DNA of 64,000 nucleotides from Alphaproteobacteria bacterium (GCA_030433215.1 JAUIMC010000001.1:62001-126000), one strand, 5' to 3'; shown: positions 43,813 to 51,775, counted from the stretch's first letter. Numbers and translations: made by a program. Notes: a model not told the origin generated them from the letters alone.

Positions 43813-45741
43813 TTAAGAGGCTTCGCTCCACTCGCTTTCGCTCTCGCCCCATTTGGCGAGGAGCTTTGTCAGGTCCTGAGGCTCGAACGGTTTGGAGAGG
43901 AAGTCGTCCATGCCGGCGGCGATGCATTTCTGCCGGTCGGCGGCCATGGCGTTGGCGGTGAGCGCGATGATCGGCGCGCGGCGCATGGGGCCGTCAAGGC
44001 GACGGATCCGGCGCGTCGCTTCAAGCCCGTCCATTTCCGGCATGTGCATGTCCATCAGGATGACGTGATATTCGCCGGTCTTCGCCGCTTCGATGGCGGC
44101 GCGTCCGTTGGGCGCGACATCGACCTGGTGACCGGCGCGGCGGATGATGGTGGTGGCGAGGACGGCGTTGATCTGGTTGTCCTCGGCGAGAAGCACGCGA
44201 TAGCTTTTTTCTTTGGGTTTCGCGTCGGCGGGCTTTTCTTCTTCGGGGGCGGGCGTTTCCTCTGCGTCCTCGGTTAATTGTTTGTGTAAGGACAATTGCC
44301 GGATCGGCTTGATGAAATAGCCGTCAAAACCGGCCTCGCGCAATTCGTTGATGCGTCCGCGGGCAAGCGGCGAGAGGAGGACATAGGACCGCGCGGCTTT
44401 CTTCGAAAGCGGCTGGGCGCTCTCTCCGGCGATATAGATGTCGCACAGAAGAACAGCGCCTGGATGCGCGTCGATGGCCTCCAGGGCGGCGGCGGGGGTC
44501 GTGACGGCGATGACGGTTTCGGCGCCGATGGCGTCGAGCTGCAATTCGAGGCTTCGGGCCAGCACCGAAGACCGGGTCGCGACAATGACCGGAGTCGTGA
44601 AGGGCGCGGGACTGCTTTGGGCGTTGGCCATGCAATCAAGGGTGACGGTGAAGGTGAAGGCGCTGCCTTCGCCCAGCGTGCTCTCAAGGCTGATCTCGCC
44701 GCCCATGGCGCGCACGATCTTGCGCGCAATTGCGAGCCCGAGGCCGGCGCCTTCACGCTTGCCGGATGAATCGCCTTGCGTGAATTCGTCGAAAATAGCG
44801 GTCTGCTTGTCTTCGGGAATGCCGATGCCGGTGTCGCGAATGGAAAAAGCCAGCTCTGCGACATTGTCCGTCCGGCTGACCAGCCGCGCCTCGATGCCGA
44901 CGCCGCCCCTGTCCGTGAATTTGAGGCCATTGCCAACGAGGTTGATGAGCACCTGGCGCAGCCGCGCTTCGTCGCCATAGAGTTCGGCCGGCACTGTGCT
45001 GTCCACAAAAGCGGTGATTTCAATGCCCTTGTCCGCGGCCTTGGGCGACAACAGCTCCGCGATCGATTGCACAAGCGCCTGGGGACTGAAGGGCGCGCGG
45101 CCGATATTGAGGCGTCCCGCCTCGATTTTCGAATAGTCGAGCAGGTCGTTGATGAGCGCGAGAAGGGATACGCCGGATTCGCGCACCGATTCCGCATAGG
45201 CGCGCTGGTTCGGCTCGAGCGCGGTGTCGAGAAGAAGCGAGGTCATGCCGAGAATGCCGTTCAACGGCGTTCTCATTTCGTGACTCATGGTCGCCAGCAA
45301 TTGCAGTTTCGGGTCGGGTTCCGGCTCGCCAGCAGTTTCGGCGGCCGGGCTGGCGCCGGAAGACGCGGGCGCGGCCGTTTCGGCGTCTTCGCCGTCGCGC
45401 GCAACAGCGCGCGCGGCGGATTGGGGCGCGCCGACATAAAGACGTTCGCCGCCGGCAAGCACGGTCTCGGTCCAGTCCACGATGAAGGCGCGGTCGCCGG
45501 CGCGCGCTTCGGTGCGATAACGGGCGGGCTGTCCCGGCGCCGCCGCGTTGTCGCCGGGCGAAAAGGCGCGGCCGTGCCAGCTTTCTGTGGAGGCGCCGAA
45601 AAAACACGCGAAACTTTGCGACACGAAACGGATGACGCCGGCGCTGTCGCACACGACGATCAGTTCCCGGACGATGTCGGATGAGGCGCCTGCCTGACGC
45701 ATTGTTTTGAAAATCCCCGATGACGCAACCGGGGCCATCAT
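43813..45741 (-). CDS. Hybrid sensor histidine kinase / response regulator
   Basis: A 642-residue cytoplasmic protein. Order: N-terminal PAS-like sensor (about 20-110), an acidic linker, HisKA with H154 in [20 protein letters not shown], HATPase_c ([34 protein letters not shown]), a degenerate receiver (about 375-480, LLCDIYI), then a canonical receiver ([12 protein letters not shown] ... [12 protein letters not shown]). No membrane segments, so a soluble signal is sensed. The partner is unknown. The start has no strong ribosome site that I can see. Confidence 0.93.
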   Translation of the reverse strand: MMAPVASSGIFKTMRQAGASSDIVRELIVVCDSAGVIRFVSQSFACFFGASTESWHGRAFSPGDNAAAPGQPARYRTEARAGDRAFIVDWTETVLAGGERLYVGAPQSAARAVARDGEDAETAAPASSGASPAAETAGEPEPDPKLQLLATMSHEMRTPLNGILGMTSLLLDTALEPNQRAYAESVRESGVSLLALINDLLDYSKIEAGRLNIGRAPFSPQALVQSIAELLSPKAADKGIEITAFVDSTVPAELYGDEARLRQVLINLVGNGLKFTDRGGVGIEARLVSRTDNVAELAFSIRDTGIGIPEDKQTAIFDEFTQGDSSGKREGAGLGLAIARKIVRAMGGEISLESTLGEGSAFTFTVTLDCMANAQSSPAPFTTPVIVATRSSVLARSLELQLDAIGAETVIAVTTPAAALEAIDAHPGAVLLCDIYIAGESAQPLSKKAARSYVLLSPLARGRINELREAGFDGYFIKPIRQLSLHKQLTEDAEETPAPEEEKPADAKPKEKSYRVLLAEDNQINAVLATTIIRRAGHQVDVAPNGRAAIEAAKTGEYHVILMDMHMPEMDGLEATRRIRRLDGPMRRAPIIALTANAMAADRQKCIAAGMDDFLSKPFEPQDLTKLLAKWGESESEWSEAS

Positions 45742-45792
45742 CGGCGCGCCGCCTTGAAAATTGGTTGACAGTCTTGGTTAACAAGAACGGCT

Positions 45793-46474
45793 TCAGGGGG
45801 CTCTGCGCGCGAGAGGCGCGGCGTTGCCGGCCGCCGGGCCTGCGCCGGTCTTAACCGGCCCGGCCTTTTCGCGCCGGCGGAAGCTCACGGCCTCGGCGAT
45901 GTGGCGGCGCCTGACGCCGTCCCCGCCGTCGAGATCGGCGAGGGTGCGCGCGACCCGCAAGATGCGCATATAGGCGCGGGCGGAAAGTCCGAGGCTTTCG
46001 GCGGCGCGGGACAGGAGCGAGGCGCCTTCCGCGTCCGGTTCGGCGACGGCGGCAAGGTCGGCGTCCGCGAGGGCCGCGTTGGTGACGCCGTCCTTGCCGC
46101 CGGGTCCCCCCGACGGTCTGGCCCGTTCATATTGCGCCTCACGCGCCGCGGCGACGCGCGAAGCGACCTCCGCGGTCGTTTCCCCCAGTCCGGGCGCGGC
46201 GAGGTCGGCGGGCGTGACGGCGGGGAGTTCGATAGCGAGGTCCATGCGGTCGATCAGCGGGCCGGAAATCCGCGACTGATAGATCTCCTCGCAATTGGGG
46301 CCCTTGCCGCAGGCGCGGCCCGAGGCCCGGCCATAACCGCAACGGCAGGGATTCATGGCGGCCACGAGCTGGAACCGGGCCGGATAGCGCACATGGAAAT
46401 TCGCCCGGGCGATGAGGACGTCGCCGGTTTCGAGCGGCTGGCGCAGGCAGTCCAGCACCGGCGCGGAAAATTCC
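45793..46474 (-). pseudogene. comM: comM (yifB) 3' fragment, C-terminal half
   Basis: The C-terminal half of the ComM/YifB AAA+ helicase: FSAPVLDCLRQPLETGDVLIAR (continuing the Walker-B strand of the other half), MNPCRCGYG (zinc-binding cysteines), RISGPLIDRMDLAIELP (sensor/arginine region) and the C-terminal winged domain ending VSFRRREKAG. It lacks a start; codons upstream of 46474 are inserted DNA. The other half lies at 51776-52699. ComM normally drives branch migration during natural transformation. The fragment is unlikely to be functional alone. Confidence 0.92.
46465..46474. repeat. Target-site direct repeat, left copy
   Basis: GGAAAATTCC immediately outside the left terminal inverted repeat; the same 10 bases lie at 51776-51785. 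Because the repeat begins GG and ends CC, an 8-bp duplication (GAAAATTC) with a 25-bp inverted repeat reads equally well. Confidence 0.85.
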
Positions 46475-46498
46475 GGCCTTATGTAGCAAGCGCACCAA
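46475..46498 (+). repeat. Left terminal inverted repeat (24 bp)
   Basis: Begins GGCCTTATGTAGCAAG and ends CGCACCAA; an exact reverse complement of 51752-51775. Confidence 0.93.
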
Positions 46499-46521
46499 GC
46501 CCACGGCGGAGTGATTAAGCC

Positions 46522-46848
46522 GTGGGAAATCAAGGCCTTACAGAATACGACCCAATCCCGCCCGGCGAGCTTCAGCTTGACGCTGGAATCCGCCGCTACG
46601 TCCTCATTTTGCGCTCGGCTGGTGTCGAGACCTTCGAGTCCTGCGAAGGCGGTGAAGGTCATTCGATGCCGGAGCCCACCATCCGGTTTTACGGAAACCC
46701 ATGGGAAGGGTTTAGGGCCTACGCCGCGGCCATGACCCATGGGCTGCCGGTGTTCTCCCTTCGCCGCGTCTATGACCTAAACGACGGCGAGCTGCATGGG
46801 CCTTGGTGGGAACTCACGTTCCGCACCAAGGATGTGACGCCATGTTAG
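46522..46848 (+). CDS. Passenger gene: 108-aa protein of unknown function
   Basis: A GTG-started 108-residue protein close to the left end of the element. Conserved-looking motifs are TFESCEGGEGHSMPEP (Cys, His), IRFYGNPWEGFRAYAAAM and GPWWELTFR. Proteins with this FESCxGGxGH pattern occur as unassigned genes on mobile DNA of Alphaproteobacteria, to my recollection. No enzyme family can be named. A GGCGGAG-like ribosome site lies about 12 bp upstream; its 3' end overlaps the convergent 51-aa gene by 4 bp. Confidence 0.65.
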   Translation: MGNQGLTEYDPIPPGELQLDAGIRRYVLILRSAGVETFESCEGGEGHSMPEPTIRFYGNPWEGFRAYAAAMTHGLPVFSLRRVYDLNDGELHGPWWELTFRTKDVTPC

Positions 46849-47000
46849 CTGAGGCGCTTGCAATGGTCGCACTTAGGGTGACCGCCTGTACCCGCCTTGC
46901 GGTTATGGGTCTCGATATTGTTGCCTTCGGTGCACTTCGTGTTGTCGTGATAAACGCGGGTGCCCGGCAGTTTCGAGTGAAACGGCGCAACTTTAGCCAT
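46845..47000 (-). CDS. Passenger gene: 51-aa CxxC small protein
   Basis: A short gene reading MAKVAPFHSKLPGTRVYHDN, then KCTEGNNIETHNR and finally HPKCDHCKRLS. Three cysteines and several histidines (C23, H31, C44, H46, C47) suggest a small zinc-binding knuckle. A GGAGAA ribosome site sits 5-6 bp before its ATG. The ordered composition and good ribosome site make it a credible gene. Function unknown; a host-DNA or RNA-binding role would be guesswork. Confidence 0.7.
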   Translation of the reverse strand: MAKVAPFHSKLPGTRVYHDNTKCTEGNNIETHNRKAGTGGHPKCDHCKRLS

Positions 47001-47042
47001 TGTCTTCTCCATTCAATTGAGTTGAACGCAAACAATCGAAGC

Positions 47043-47060
47043 GGACTCGAAGTAGAGTCC
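47043..47060. repeat. Inverted repeat in leader of the 51-aa gene
   Basis: GGACTC (47043-47048) and GAGTCC (47055-47060) around a 6-base loop, about 43 bp upstream of the leftward start codon; a candidate operator or leader hairpin. Confidence 0.4.
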
Positions 47061-47163
47061 AAGTCGGAGTCAAGAAAAAGTTTTGCCCTAATTTTCTGGC
47101 GTTTGCGCCATAAAGCCCCTGAAGTTAGCGAGGCCCTAGGTGCTTGATGCGCTTGCCGCCGCG

Positions 47164-48096
47164 CTAATAGCGATGCAAATCTTCCTTGCGGGCGAGGGTG
47201 TTGCCCCAAGGGTTCCGGTACATCTCTTTGAAATCGTGAGCTTCAATGCTCGTTTGTGTGTTGAAAGCGAAAAGGTAGGCGTTTCGCAACCGCGAGACAC
47301 CAGTCCACGAAACTGCACCCCAGACCTTCAGCCACTTTCGGAAGGGAAGCGCTTTTGCAATTGCTGCTTGGTCCCTGTCCGAATGGTACACGGTAGCCCA
47401 CTCAGAATCGCCGGGGGCCAAGGCCTTGAGGGTAAAGCTTGGCCAAACAAAATCATTAACCCCAATCAGCCCATGCGAGCCTTCTTCAATTTTGCAGATG
47501 GCGCCGTAGCGAACGTTATAAACAGGGGTATCTCCAATATTTTCGACTTTGACTTCAAAATGTATGCTCTCGTCCCCGACGTCATATTTCACACGAGCCT
47601 CTTGGGCGACAAGCATCCCGCCAAATTGAGTTTTGGCGACGTCAAGGGCGATTTCATTGGAATCGAATGCAGCGCGGGTGGTTTTTTTCGCCTCCCGCAG
47701 CGTTTCTTCTGTGTGCTTAGCGGCCGTCTCGGTTTCGCTGAGGGTCTTACGCAAAACCCGCAAACCAAGCCAGGTAAAGCCAACAATCGCGAGCGTGGCG
47801 CCCGCCATTGTCCATTGTGCGATAAGATCGAGAACATCGGTCCAATTCGGTTTATTGGCGTTCTCGCCTATATCTTCGCCTTTATCCCCATCGGCGTCAG
47901 CGTAGCTTGGAGAGGCTGGAACATCGCTGGCAGAGACTATCGGCGCGGAATGCGCATCCTTTTTTTGGGCCTGTTCTTGAGCATATCCGGAGGCCTTACC
48001 GCTCCAATACTCATTGCCGTATTGTAGCGCCGCACTGAGCGCGATCAGCCCAATTACTCCAAATGCAGGGTGTTTGATCCAATCGCGCTTAGACAT
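47164..48096 (-). CDS. Passenger gene: two-helix membrane protein, unknown function
   Basis: A 310-residue protein. A first hydrophobic helix lies at about 11-26 (AFGVIGLIALSAALQY). A polar, acidic linker (30-85) follows, then a second helix at about 92-115 (LIAQWTMAGATLAIVGFTWLGLRV), a heptad-like stretch (117-140) and a C-terminal globular domain with NIGDTPVYNVRYGAI and FTLKALAPGDSEWATV, beta-rich like an immunoglobulin-type or DUF-type fold. Its start overlaps the DUF6471 gene by 43 bp, so the pair is translationally linked. No family assigned. Confidence 0.75.
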   Translation of the reverse strand: MSKRDWIKHPAFGVIGLIALSAALQYGNEYWSGKASGYAQEQAQKKDAHSAPIVSASDVPASPSYADADGDKGEDIGENANKPNWTDVLDLIAQWTMAGATLAIVGFTWLGLRVLRKTLSETETAAKHTEETLREAKKTTRAAFDSNEIALDVAKTQFGGMLVAQEARVKYDVGDESIHFEVKVENIGDTPVYNVRYGAICKIEEGSHGLIGVNDFVWPSFTLKALAPGDSEWATVYHSDRDQAAIAKALPFRKWLKVWGAVSWTGVSRLRNAYLFAFNTQTSIEAHDFKEMYRNPWGNTLARKEDLHRY

Positions 48097-48275
48097 TGCA
48101 GAAGAAACACCGCCGAGAATTTGCCCCTAGAGAGCTTATTCTTGATGTTTGCTTCCTTTTCTTCAACGCCTATTTCCGCCAGCTTTTGAACAAGCCCGGC
48201 ATAGGTGACGCCTTTTCGCTTTAGCTCAGCTTTCAGGAGGTTGCTGACCCTCTTTTCCCAGTCTGTTTCGCTCAT
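48054..48275 (-). CDS. Passenger gene: DUF6471-like small HTH-type protein
   Basis: A 73-residue protein: WEKRVSNLLKAELKRKGVTY, AGLVQKLAEIGVEEKEANIK, then NKLSRGKFSAVFLLQCL. The pattern (helix, GVTYAGLVQKL, N-x-K-L-S-R-G-K-F) matches the DUF6471 family, which looks like a minimal helix-turn-helix. It heads the leftward operon and faces the transposase across a palindrome-rich gap, so it could repress both promoters; that is inference. Confidence 0.78.
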   Translation of the reverse strand: MSETDWEKRVSNLLKAELKRKGVTYAGLVQKLAEIGVEEKEANIKNKLSRGKFSAVFLLQCLSAIGSNTLHLE

Positions 48276-48283
48276 TTAGGTAC

Positions 48284-48380
48284 CGTTTATGTGACTTTTT
48301 TCACCATAAACGACACCTAGGGTATTGTAAACAGTACTCTATGGTACTATATACGATGCGTAAGACATCGGAAACAGTAC
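48284..48380. promoter_or_regulatory. Divergent control region of DUF6471 gene and transposase
   Basis: Contains CGTTTATGTGA ... TCACCATAAACG (48284-48312, inverted with one bulge), AGTAC-TCTATG-GTACT (48333-48348), and a direct repeat AAACAGTAC at 48329-48337 and 48372-48380, the second touching the transposase start codon. An AT-rich TACTATATACGAT (48345-48357) could be its -10 region. The symmetry suggests dimeric repressor sites. Confidence 0.55.
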
Positions 48381-48381
48381 C

Positions 48382-49335
48382 ATGACACAGCATTTTCTCC
48401 TCTCAGCAGCCTCCAGAACCTTGAAACTCAAGGACATTTACAAGGCTGGCGAGGAAGCCGCTTACCGCAAATTCTGCGAGCTGCGCTGGCCGGAAACGGA
48501 TGGCGAGGCGATCTGCCCGCGTTGCGGCTGCTGCGAGACCTATGACATTTCCACCCGCCGCAAATTCAAGTGCAAGGCGTGTTCGCACCAGTTTTCGGTC
48601 ACGTCAGGGACCATCTTTGCGAGCCGCAAAATGGACTTCACGGATCTGCTGGCCGCGATCTGCATCATTGCGAACGCCGCGAAAGGCGTCTCTGCGATCC
48701 AGCTTAGCCGCGACGTGGGCTGCCAGTACAAAACGGCTTTCGTTCTGGCTCACAAAATCCGCGAAGCCCTCGCCGATGAAACTGAAAACGCCAAGCTCTC
48801 CGGCACGGTTGAAATCGACGGCGCCTATTTCGGCGGCCACGTTCGCCCGGCCAATGAAGAAAAGAACCGCGTTGACCGCCGTTTGAAGCGTCACCAGACA
48901 GGCAAGCGCCGCGTCGTCGTCGCGCTGCGCCAGCGCTCGGGCCGTACGCTTTCTTTCGTTCGCAAGTCAGAAGCCGAAGGCGTCGAGATTGCCCGCCAGC
49001 GCGTCGCTACGGGGTCTGAAATCCATGCTGACGAGGCTTCGCATTGGGATACGCTGGACGCCTTCTTCCCGGTTGGCCGCATCAATCACTCGGAAGCCTA
49101 CAGCGCGAACGGTATCTGCACGAACCAAGTTGAGAGCTATTTCTCGCGCCTTCGCCGCATGGTTGGCGGACAGCATCACCACGTTTCTGGCAAGTACCTG
49201 CACCAGTACGCGGCCCATGCCGCTTGGCTGGAAGATCACCGCCGGGAGAGCAACGGCGCTCTGGCCTCGCGGATAGTCGCTGGCGCAATGGCCGCGCCGG
49301 TTAGCCGTGAATGGAAGGGTTACTGGCAGCGTTAG
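48382..49335 (+). CDS. IS1595-family (ISXO2-like) transposase
   Basis: A 317-residue transposase. An N-terminal zinc ribbon has cysteines at 45, 48, 64 and 67 (CPRCGCC ... CKAC), followed by TSGTIFASRKMDF. The ISXO2-like catalytic domain has D146 (VEIDGAYFGG), D217 (IHADEASHW) and the NQVESYFSRLRR segment (N248, E251), then HHHVSGKYLHQYAAHAAW. It is intact and would move the whole 5.3-kb element using the 24-bp ends. Its 3' end overlaps the convergent 343-aa gene by 4 bp. Confidence 0.95.
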   Translation: MTQHFLLSAASRTLKLKDIYKAGEEAAYRKFCELRWPETDGEAICPRCGCCETYDISTRRKFKCKACSHQFSVTSGTIFASRKMDFTDLLAAICIIANAAKGVSAIQLSRDVGCQYKTAFVLAHKIREALADETENAKLSGTVEIDGAYFGGHVRPANEEKNRVDRRLKRHQTGKRRVVVALRQRSGRTLSFVRKSEAEGVEIARQRVATGSEIHADEASHWDTLDAFFPVGRINHSEAYSANGICTNQVESYFSRLRRMVGGQHHHVSGKYLHQYAAHAAWLEDHRRESNGALASRIVAGAMAAPVSREWKGYWQR

Positions 49336-50363
49336 GAAGAGTCTGCCTTTTGAACGCGCCCTTCTGCATAAAACTCATGAAGTTCAAGAGCACGGCGACA
49401 GATTGATAAAACAAGTTTGGAAAACAAAATAGGGTTATTGCTACATGCGGCCCTGATTTTTCCAACAGCCTCCAACCCAATTTCGGTGGCCAGGTCAAGT
49501 GACTTGTCCATGGCTAATTGTTGTATTCGTTCTGAAGAAAATCTTGCGTTTGGCTCAGCAGATAACAGCTTGTCCTTTTTCAGGAGTACGTAAAGTTCTC
49601 TATACAGAGTTTTGACCTTATCGCGATTTGCATTAAACAAATCGATTACATCTGATATGTCGGATAGCGCCTTATTGTTTCCGCGTAAGGCAATCTCGCC
49701 GGGAGAAGCGTATTTAATCCTCGCGACTTCCAACCTCTCCACTTCAAGATTATCGTTTCTGGCTTCAAGGTCCCCATAAAAGCCAACGTAGCTTCCACCA
49801 CCTCTCCAAAGCCGTGTTTGAATTGCTTGGCGAATGAAGGCTTGCTCACTTCGTACATTACCTTCGTCAAGCCGGTCTAAAACAGCATAAAGGGCGTGTA
49901 GTTGGGATACGCGATTGTGAAATGATGAAAAGTCATCGGATGTCCATTTTCCATCGATCTTAAAAACCTTGATGGCATTTGAGGCGCCGCCGCGCCCGTA
50001 ATCGCTTGTATGATCGCGAGAAAAAAAACCGATACTTGGCCAGTAACTTTGATTTTCGGCTTCTTTTTCAGAAAGGACTTCTAGACTAATTGTTTCCTCT
50101 TCATCCGTACCAAGGTCAAACATATAATAAGAATTGCTGAGTGCATTTTTATAAACATAATGAAGGTCCGCCGTACCCTCGAAATATTTTTCTGATGTCT
50201 TCTTGCGAACTTCGCAGCAAAAAAACGCAGAGTCGAAACCCTCCCTCTCTACAGCAACACCAAACATCGGAAGGTTGCGGCTAGACTTGAGAAGCAACAA
50301 CTGTGGTCCGTCATATTCAACGAGAGCTTCCACAACTTTTGCGGTTTTCGGGCGTATCGTCAT
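49332..50363 (-). CDS. Passenger gene: 343-aa protein, unknown function
   Basis: A 343-residue soluble protein in low-G+C DNA. The N-terminal 120 residues (VEALVEYDGPQLLLLKSS, FCCEVRKKTSEKYFEGTADL, HYVYKN) have the look of a small beta domain; a DUF6575-like start is possible but not confirmed. The rest is helical, with KTLYRELYVLLKKDKLLS and LELHEFYAEGR. Codon use is clearly unlike host genes (many AAA, ATA, TTA). It overlaps its upstream partner by 4 bp, forming a two-gene operon. Confidence 0.72.
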   Translation of the reverse strand: MTIRPKTAKVVEALVEYDGPQLLLLKSSRNLPMFGVAVEREGFDSAFFCCEVRKKTSEKYFEGTADLHYVYKNALSNSYYMFDLGTDEEETISLEVLSEKEAENQSYWPSIGFFSRDHTSDYGRGGASNAIKVFKIDGKWTSDDFSSFHNRVSQLHALYAVLDRLDEGNVRSEQAFIRQAIQTRLWRGGGSYVGFYGDLEARNDNLEVERLEVARIKYASPGEIALRGNNKALSDISDVIDLFNANRDKVKTLYRELYVLLKKDKLLSAEPNARFSSERIQQLAMDKSLDLATEIGLEAVGKIRAACSNNPILFSKLVLSICRRALELHEFYAEGRVQKADSS

Positions 50364-50846
50364 AAGGCTTCAACCTTCACGACGGCGGCGGTGGGATTGA
50401 ATGTTTTATATAACCACACGCTAACGTGCTTATCGTTTGACGATTGATCGTGGGGTTTTACTTTCCCCGCGTTTTCAGTGACCTTGATATGAGCGATGAA
50501 GGTCTTATCACGAAGATTTGGTAGTTTCGTCATAGCCTCTAGCCTTGATCGCGGGGTGTCTTCCAAAAAAAATGAACAGCCGAGCCAGCGGCATTCATCA
50601 ACCCTTTTGGGTTTCGTCTTTCCCTCACATGCGCATGACAAAAAATGAGCATCTGAAGGATTCTCATTCGAGATAAGCCGGAGCAGAGTGGCGTCTTGAA
50701 GCGGTGAGGCGTCTGACGGTGGACAGCCATCCGGAAGAGGCCCGCCCCTGTACTTGGTCTCTACTTTCGCTTTCGTATCGGTTTTTTTCGAGTTCAGACC
50801 CCGCCCCCAAATTTATATTTCTGTAATGGGGCAAAATCTTTGGCAT
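50360..50846 (-). pseudogene. Passenger gene partner of the 343-aa gene, apparently frameshifted
   Basis: Two overlapping frames join at a run of seven A (plus strand T7, 50782-50788). The upstream frame starts at ATG 50846 (MPKILPHYRNINLGAGSELE). The downstream frame continues plausibly as TDTKAKVETKYRGGPLPDG, then CPSDASPLQDATLLRLIS and CACEGKTKPKRVDECRWLG to the stop at 50360. The downstream frame lacks an ATG/GTG over its first half. One A too many (or two too few) would explain it, by mutation, sequencing error or slippage. Rejoined, the protein would be about 160 residues with a Cys-rich middle. A shorter version from TTG 50641 (93 aa) is the fallback. Confidence 0.5.
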
Positions 50847-50910
50847 ATGCTGCTGCGTCTATTCAAGCTTCAGGACGAATTTAAACCGATCTGCTCACTT
50901 TATCGGGGTT

Positions 50911-51150
50911 TCATGGGTTGTGCGAATATTCCTGCAAGCCGTTGTAAACCTTACACCAAATGTAGTTTCGAACACCTGAATCTCTCTTTGAAGTTGCCAC
51001 GAGATGTTCGCGGCAGCGGGAGAGAGCCTCTCCCCGGTCGCCATACTTCTCCATCAGATAGGCCGCCCAGCGATCCGCCATGGCGTATATCCGGCGACGG
51101 CGTTTGACTCGCGCGCGTGGGTCCAGGTGGCGGAGAAAATAGGTAAGCAT
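50911..51150 (-). CDS. Passenger gene: small protein, unknown function
   Basis: A 79-residue, basic protein; the likely core starts at a second ATG (51081): MADRWAAYLMEKYGDRGEAL, then SRCREHLVATSKRDSGVR. It looks helical and well composed, and resembles small unassigned genes on alphaproteobacterial mobile DNA. No good ribosome site is seen for either start, so the call is cautious. Confidence 0.5.
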   Translation of the reverse strand: MLTYFLRHLDPRARVKRRRRIYAMADRWAAYLMEKYGDRGEALSRCREHLVATSKRDSGVRNYIWCKVYNGLQEYSHNP

Positions 51151-51257
51151 CAGCGCTATTATGGCGCAAACGCCTGAAAATGTGTTAGGCTTTCGGTAGA
51201 CGCGGGTGCCAGCTCCGTTTGCCTCGGGTTCCGCCCTCGGCCTTGGACTTAGGACAG

Positions 51258-51281
51258 AAACGGACCCTTCGGGGTCCGTTT
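51258..51281. terminator. Intrinsic terminator with TTCG tetraloop
   Basis: AAACGGACCC (51258-51267), TTCG loop, GGGTCCGTTT (51272-51281): a perfect 10-bp stem with a T-rich end on both strands. It lies 4 bp beyond the stop of the leftward 140-aa gene and would end its transcript. Confidence 0.82.
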
Positions 51282-51284
51282 TGC

Positions 51285-51707
51285 TTATCCGGCCAGATTC
51301 CAGCCCTTATAGAGCCCTTCCTGCGGAACCGGGCGGATGGTCCCCTGATGCTTCAAGCTATTCAGGCAGGCCCCCACGCGCTTCCTGAGAAGCACGGCGG
51401 TCTCGTCGCTGGCCTCCAAGCCCCGCGCCTTCATATAGGCTTCGGCTATGTCCAGCGACGTAAGCGGCCCCTTGGCCTCCCTGAGGCACCTCAGGACGTG
51501 GCGGATCATCTCGCCCCGCCCGGCTCTGTGGGCCACAGAACGGCTTGGCAGCCGCCTAGGCGCGTCCTCAGTGAATAGCCGGATTGCGGCGTCCAAATGG
51601 TCTAGGTCTATCCTGATATTGCGGGCGGCCTTCTCTGCCGCCTTTAACTCCGCCTGCAACTGGCGGCGCTTCTCCATCAACCCGGCTACTGTGTTCGGCC
51701 TCTCCAT
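51285..51707 (-). CDS. Passenger gene: coiled-coil plus winged-helix-like protein
   Basis: A 140-residue protein next to the right end of the element, starting MERPNTVAGLMEKRRQLQAE. The first ~45 residues form a heptad-rich helix (ELKAAEKAARNIRIDLDHLD). The rest (GEMIRHVLRCLREAKGPLTS, LDIAEAYMKARGL, VLLRKRVGACLNSLKHQGTI) has the spacing of a winged helix-turn-helix. Similar short genes accompany transposons and could regulate them; this is inference. A GTG 21 bp upstream is an alternative start. It has a clear downstream terminator. Confidence 0.65.
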   Translation of the reverse strand: MERPNTVAGLMEKRRQLQAELKAAEKAARNIRIDLDHLDAAIRLFTEDAPRRLPSRSVAHRAGRGEMIRHVLRCLREAKGPLTSLDIAEAYMKARGLEASDETAVLLRKRVGACLNSLKHQGTIRPVPQEGLYKGWNLAG

Positions 51708-51751
51708 GGGGGAAAGGTTAGGATTCACAGGGGCTTAAAACCAGCTTAGAG

Positions 51752-51775
51752 TTGGTGCGCTTGCTACATAAGGCC
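51752..51775 (-). repeat. Right terminal inverted repeat (24 bp)
   Basis: Reads TTGGTGCGCTTGCTACATAA then GGCC on the plus strand; an exact complement of the left end. Confidence 0.93.

Larger units (their letters stand above)
46475..51775. mobile_element. 5.3-kb IS1595-type transposon with passenger genes, inserted in comM
   Basis: Ends are perfect 24-bp inverted repeats (left 46475-46498, beginning GGCCTTATGTAGCAAGCG; right 51752-51775), flanked by a 10-bp direct repeat. The element contains one transposase of the IS1595/ISXO2 type near the middle and several passenger genes on both sides, mostly leftward. Its G+C is visibly lower than the host DNA, most clearly at 49350-50700. Deleting it with one repeat copy restores an in-frame comM of 531 codons. 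IS1595-family elements carrying passenger genes are known; this gene content I do not recognise. Confidence 0.88.

Noticed and set aside
50775-50795. Programmed -1 frameshift at A-AAA-AAC
   Set aside because: The -1 frame reaches a stop within about six codons, whereas the well-formed continuation is in the +1 frame.
51180-51285. Possible structured RNA (GGGTTCC T-loop-like segment) near the right end of the transposon
   Set aside because: No cloverleaf or other known fold could be drawn; only the TTCG terminator is convincing.
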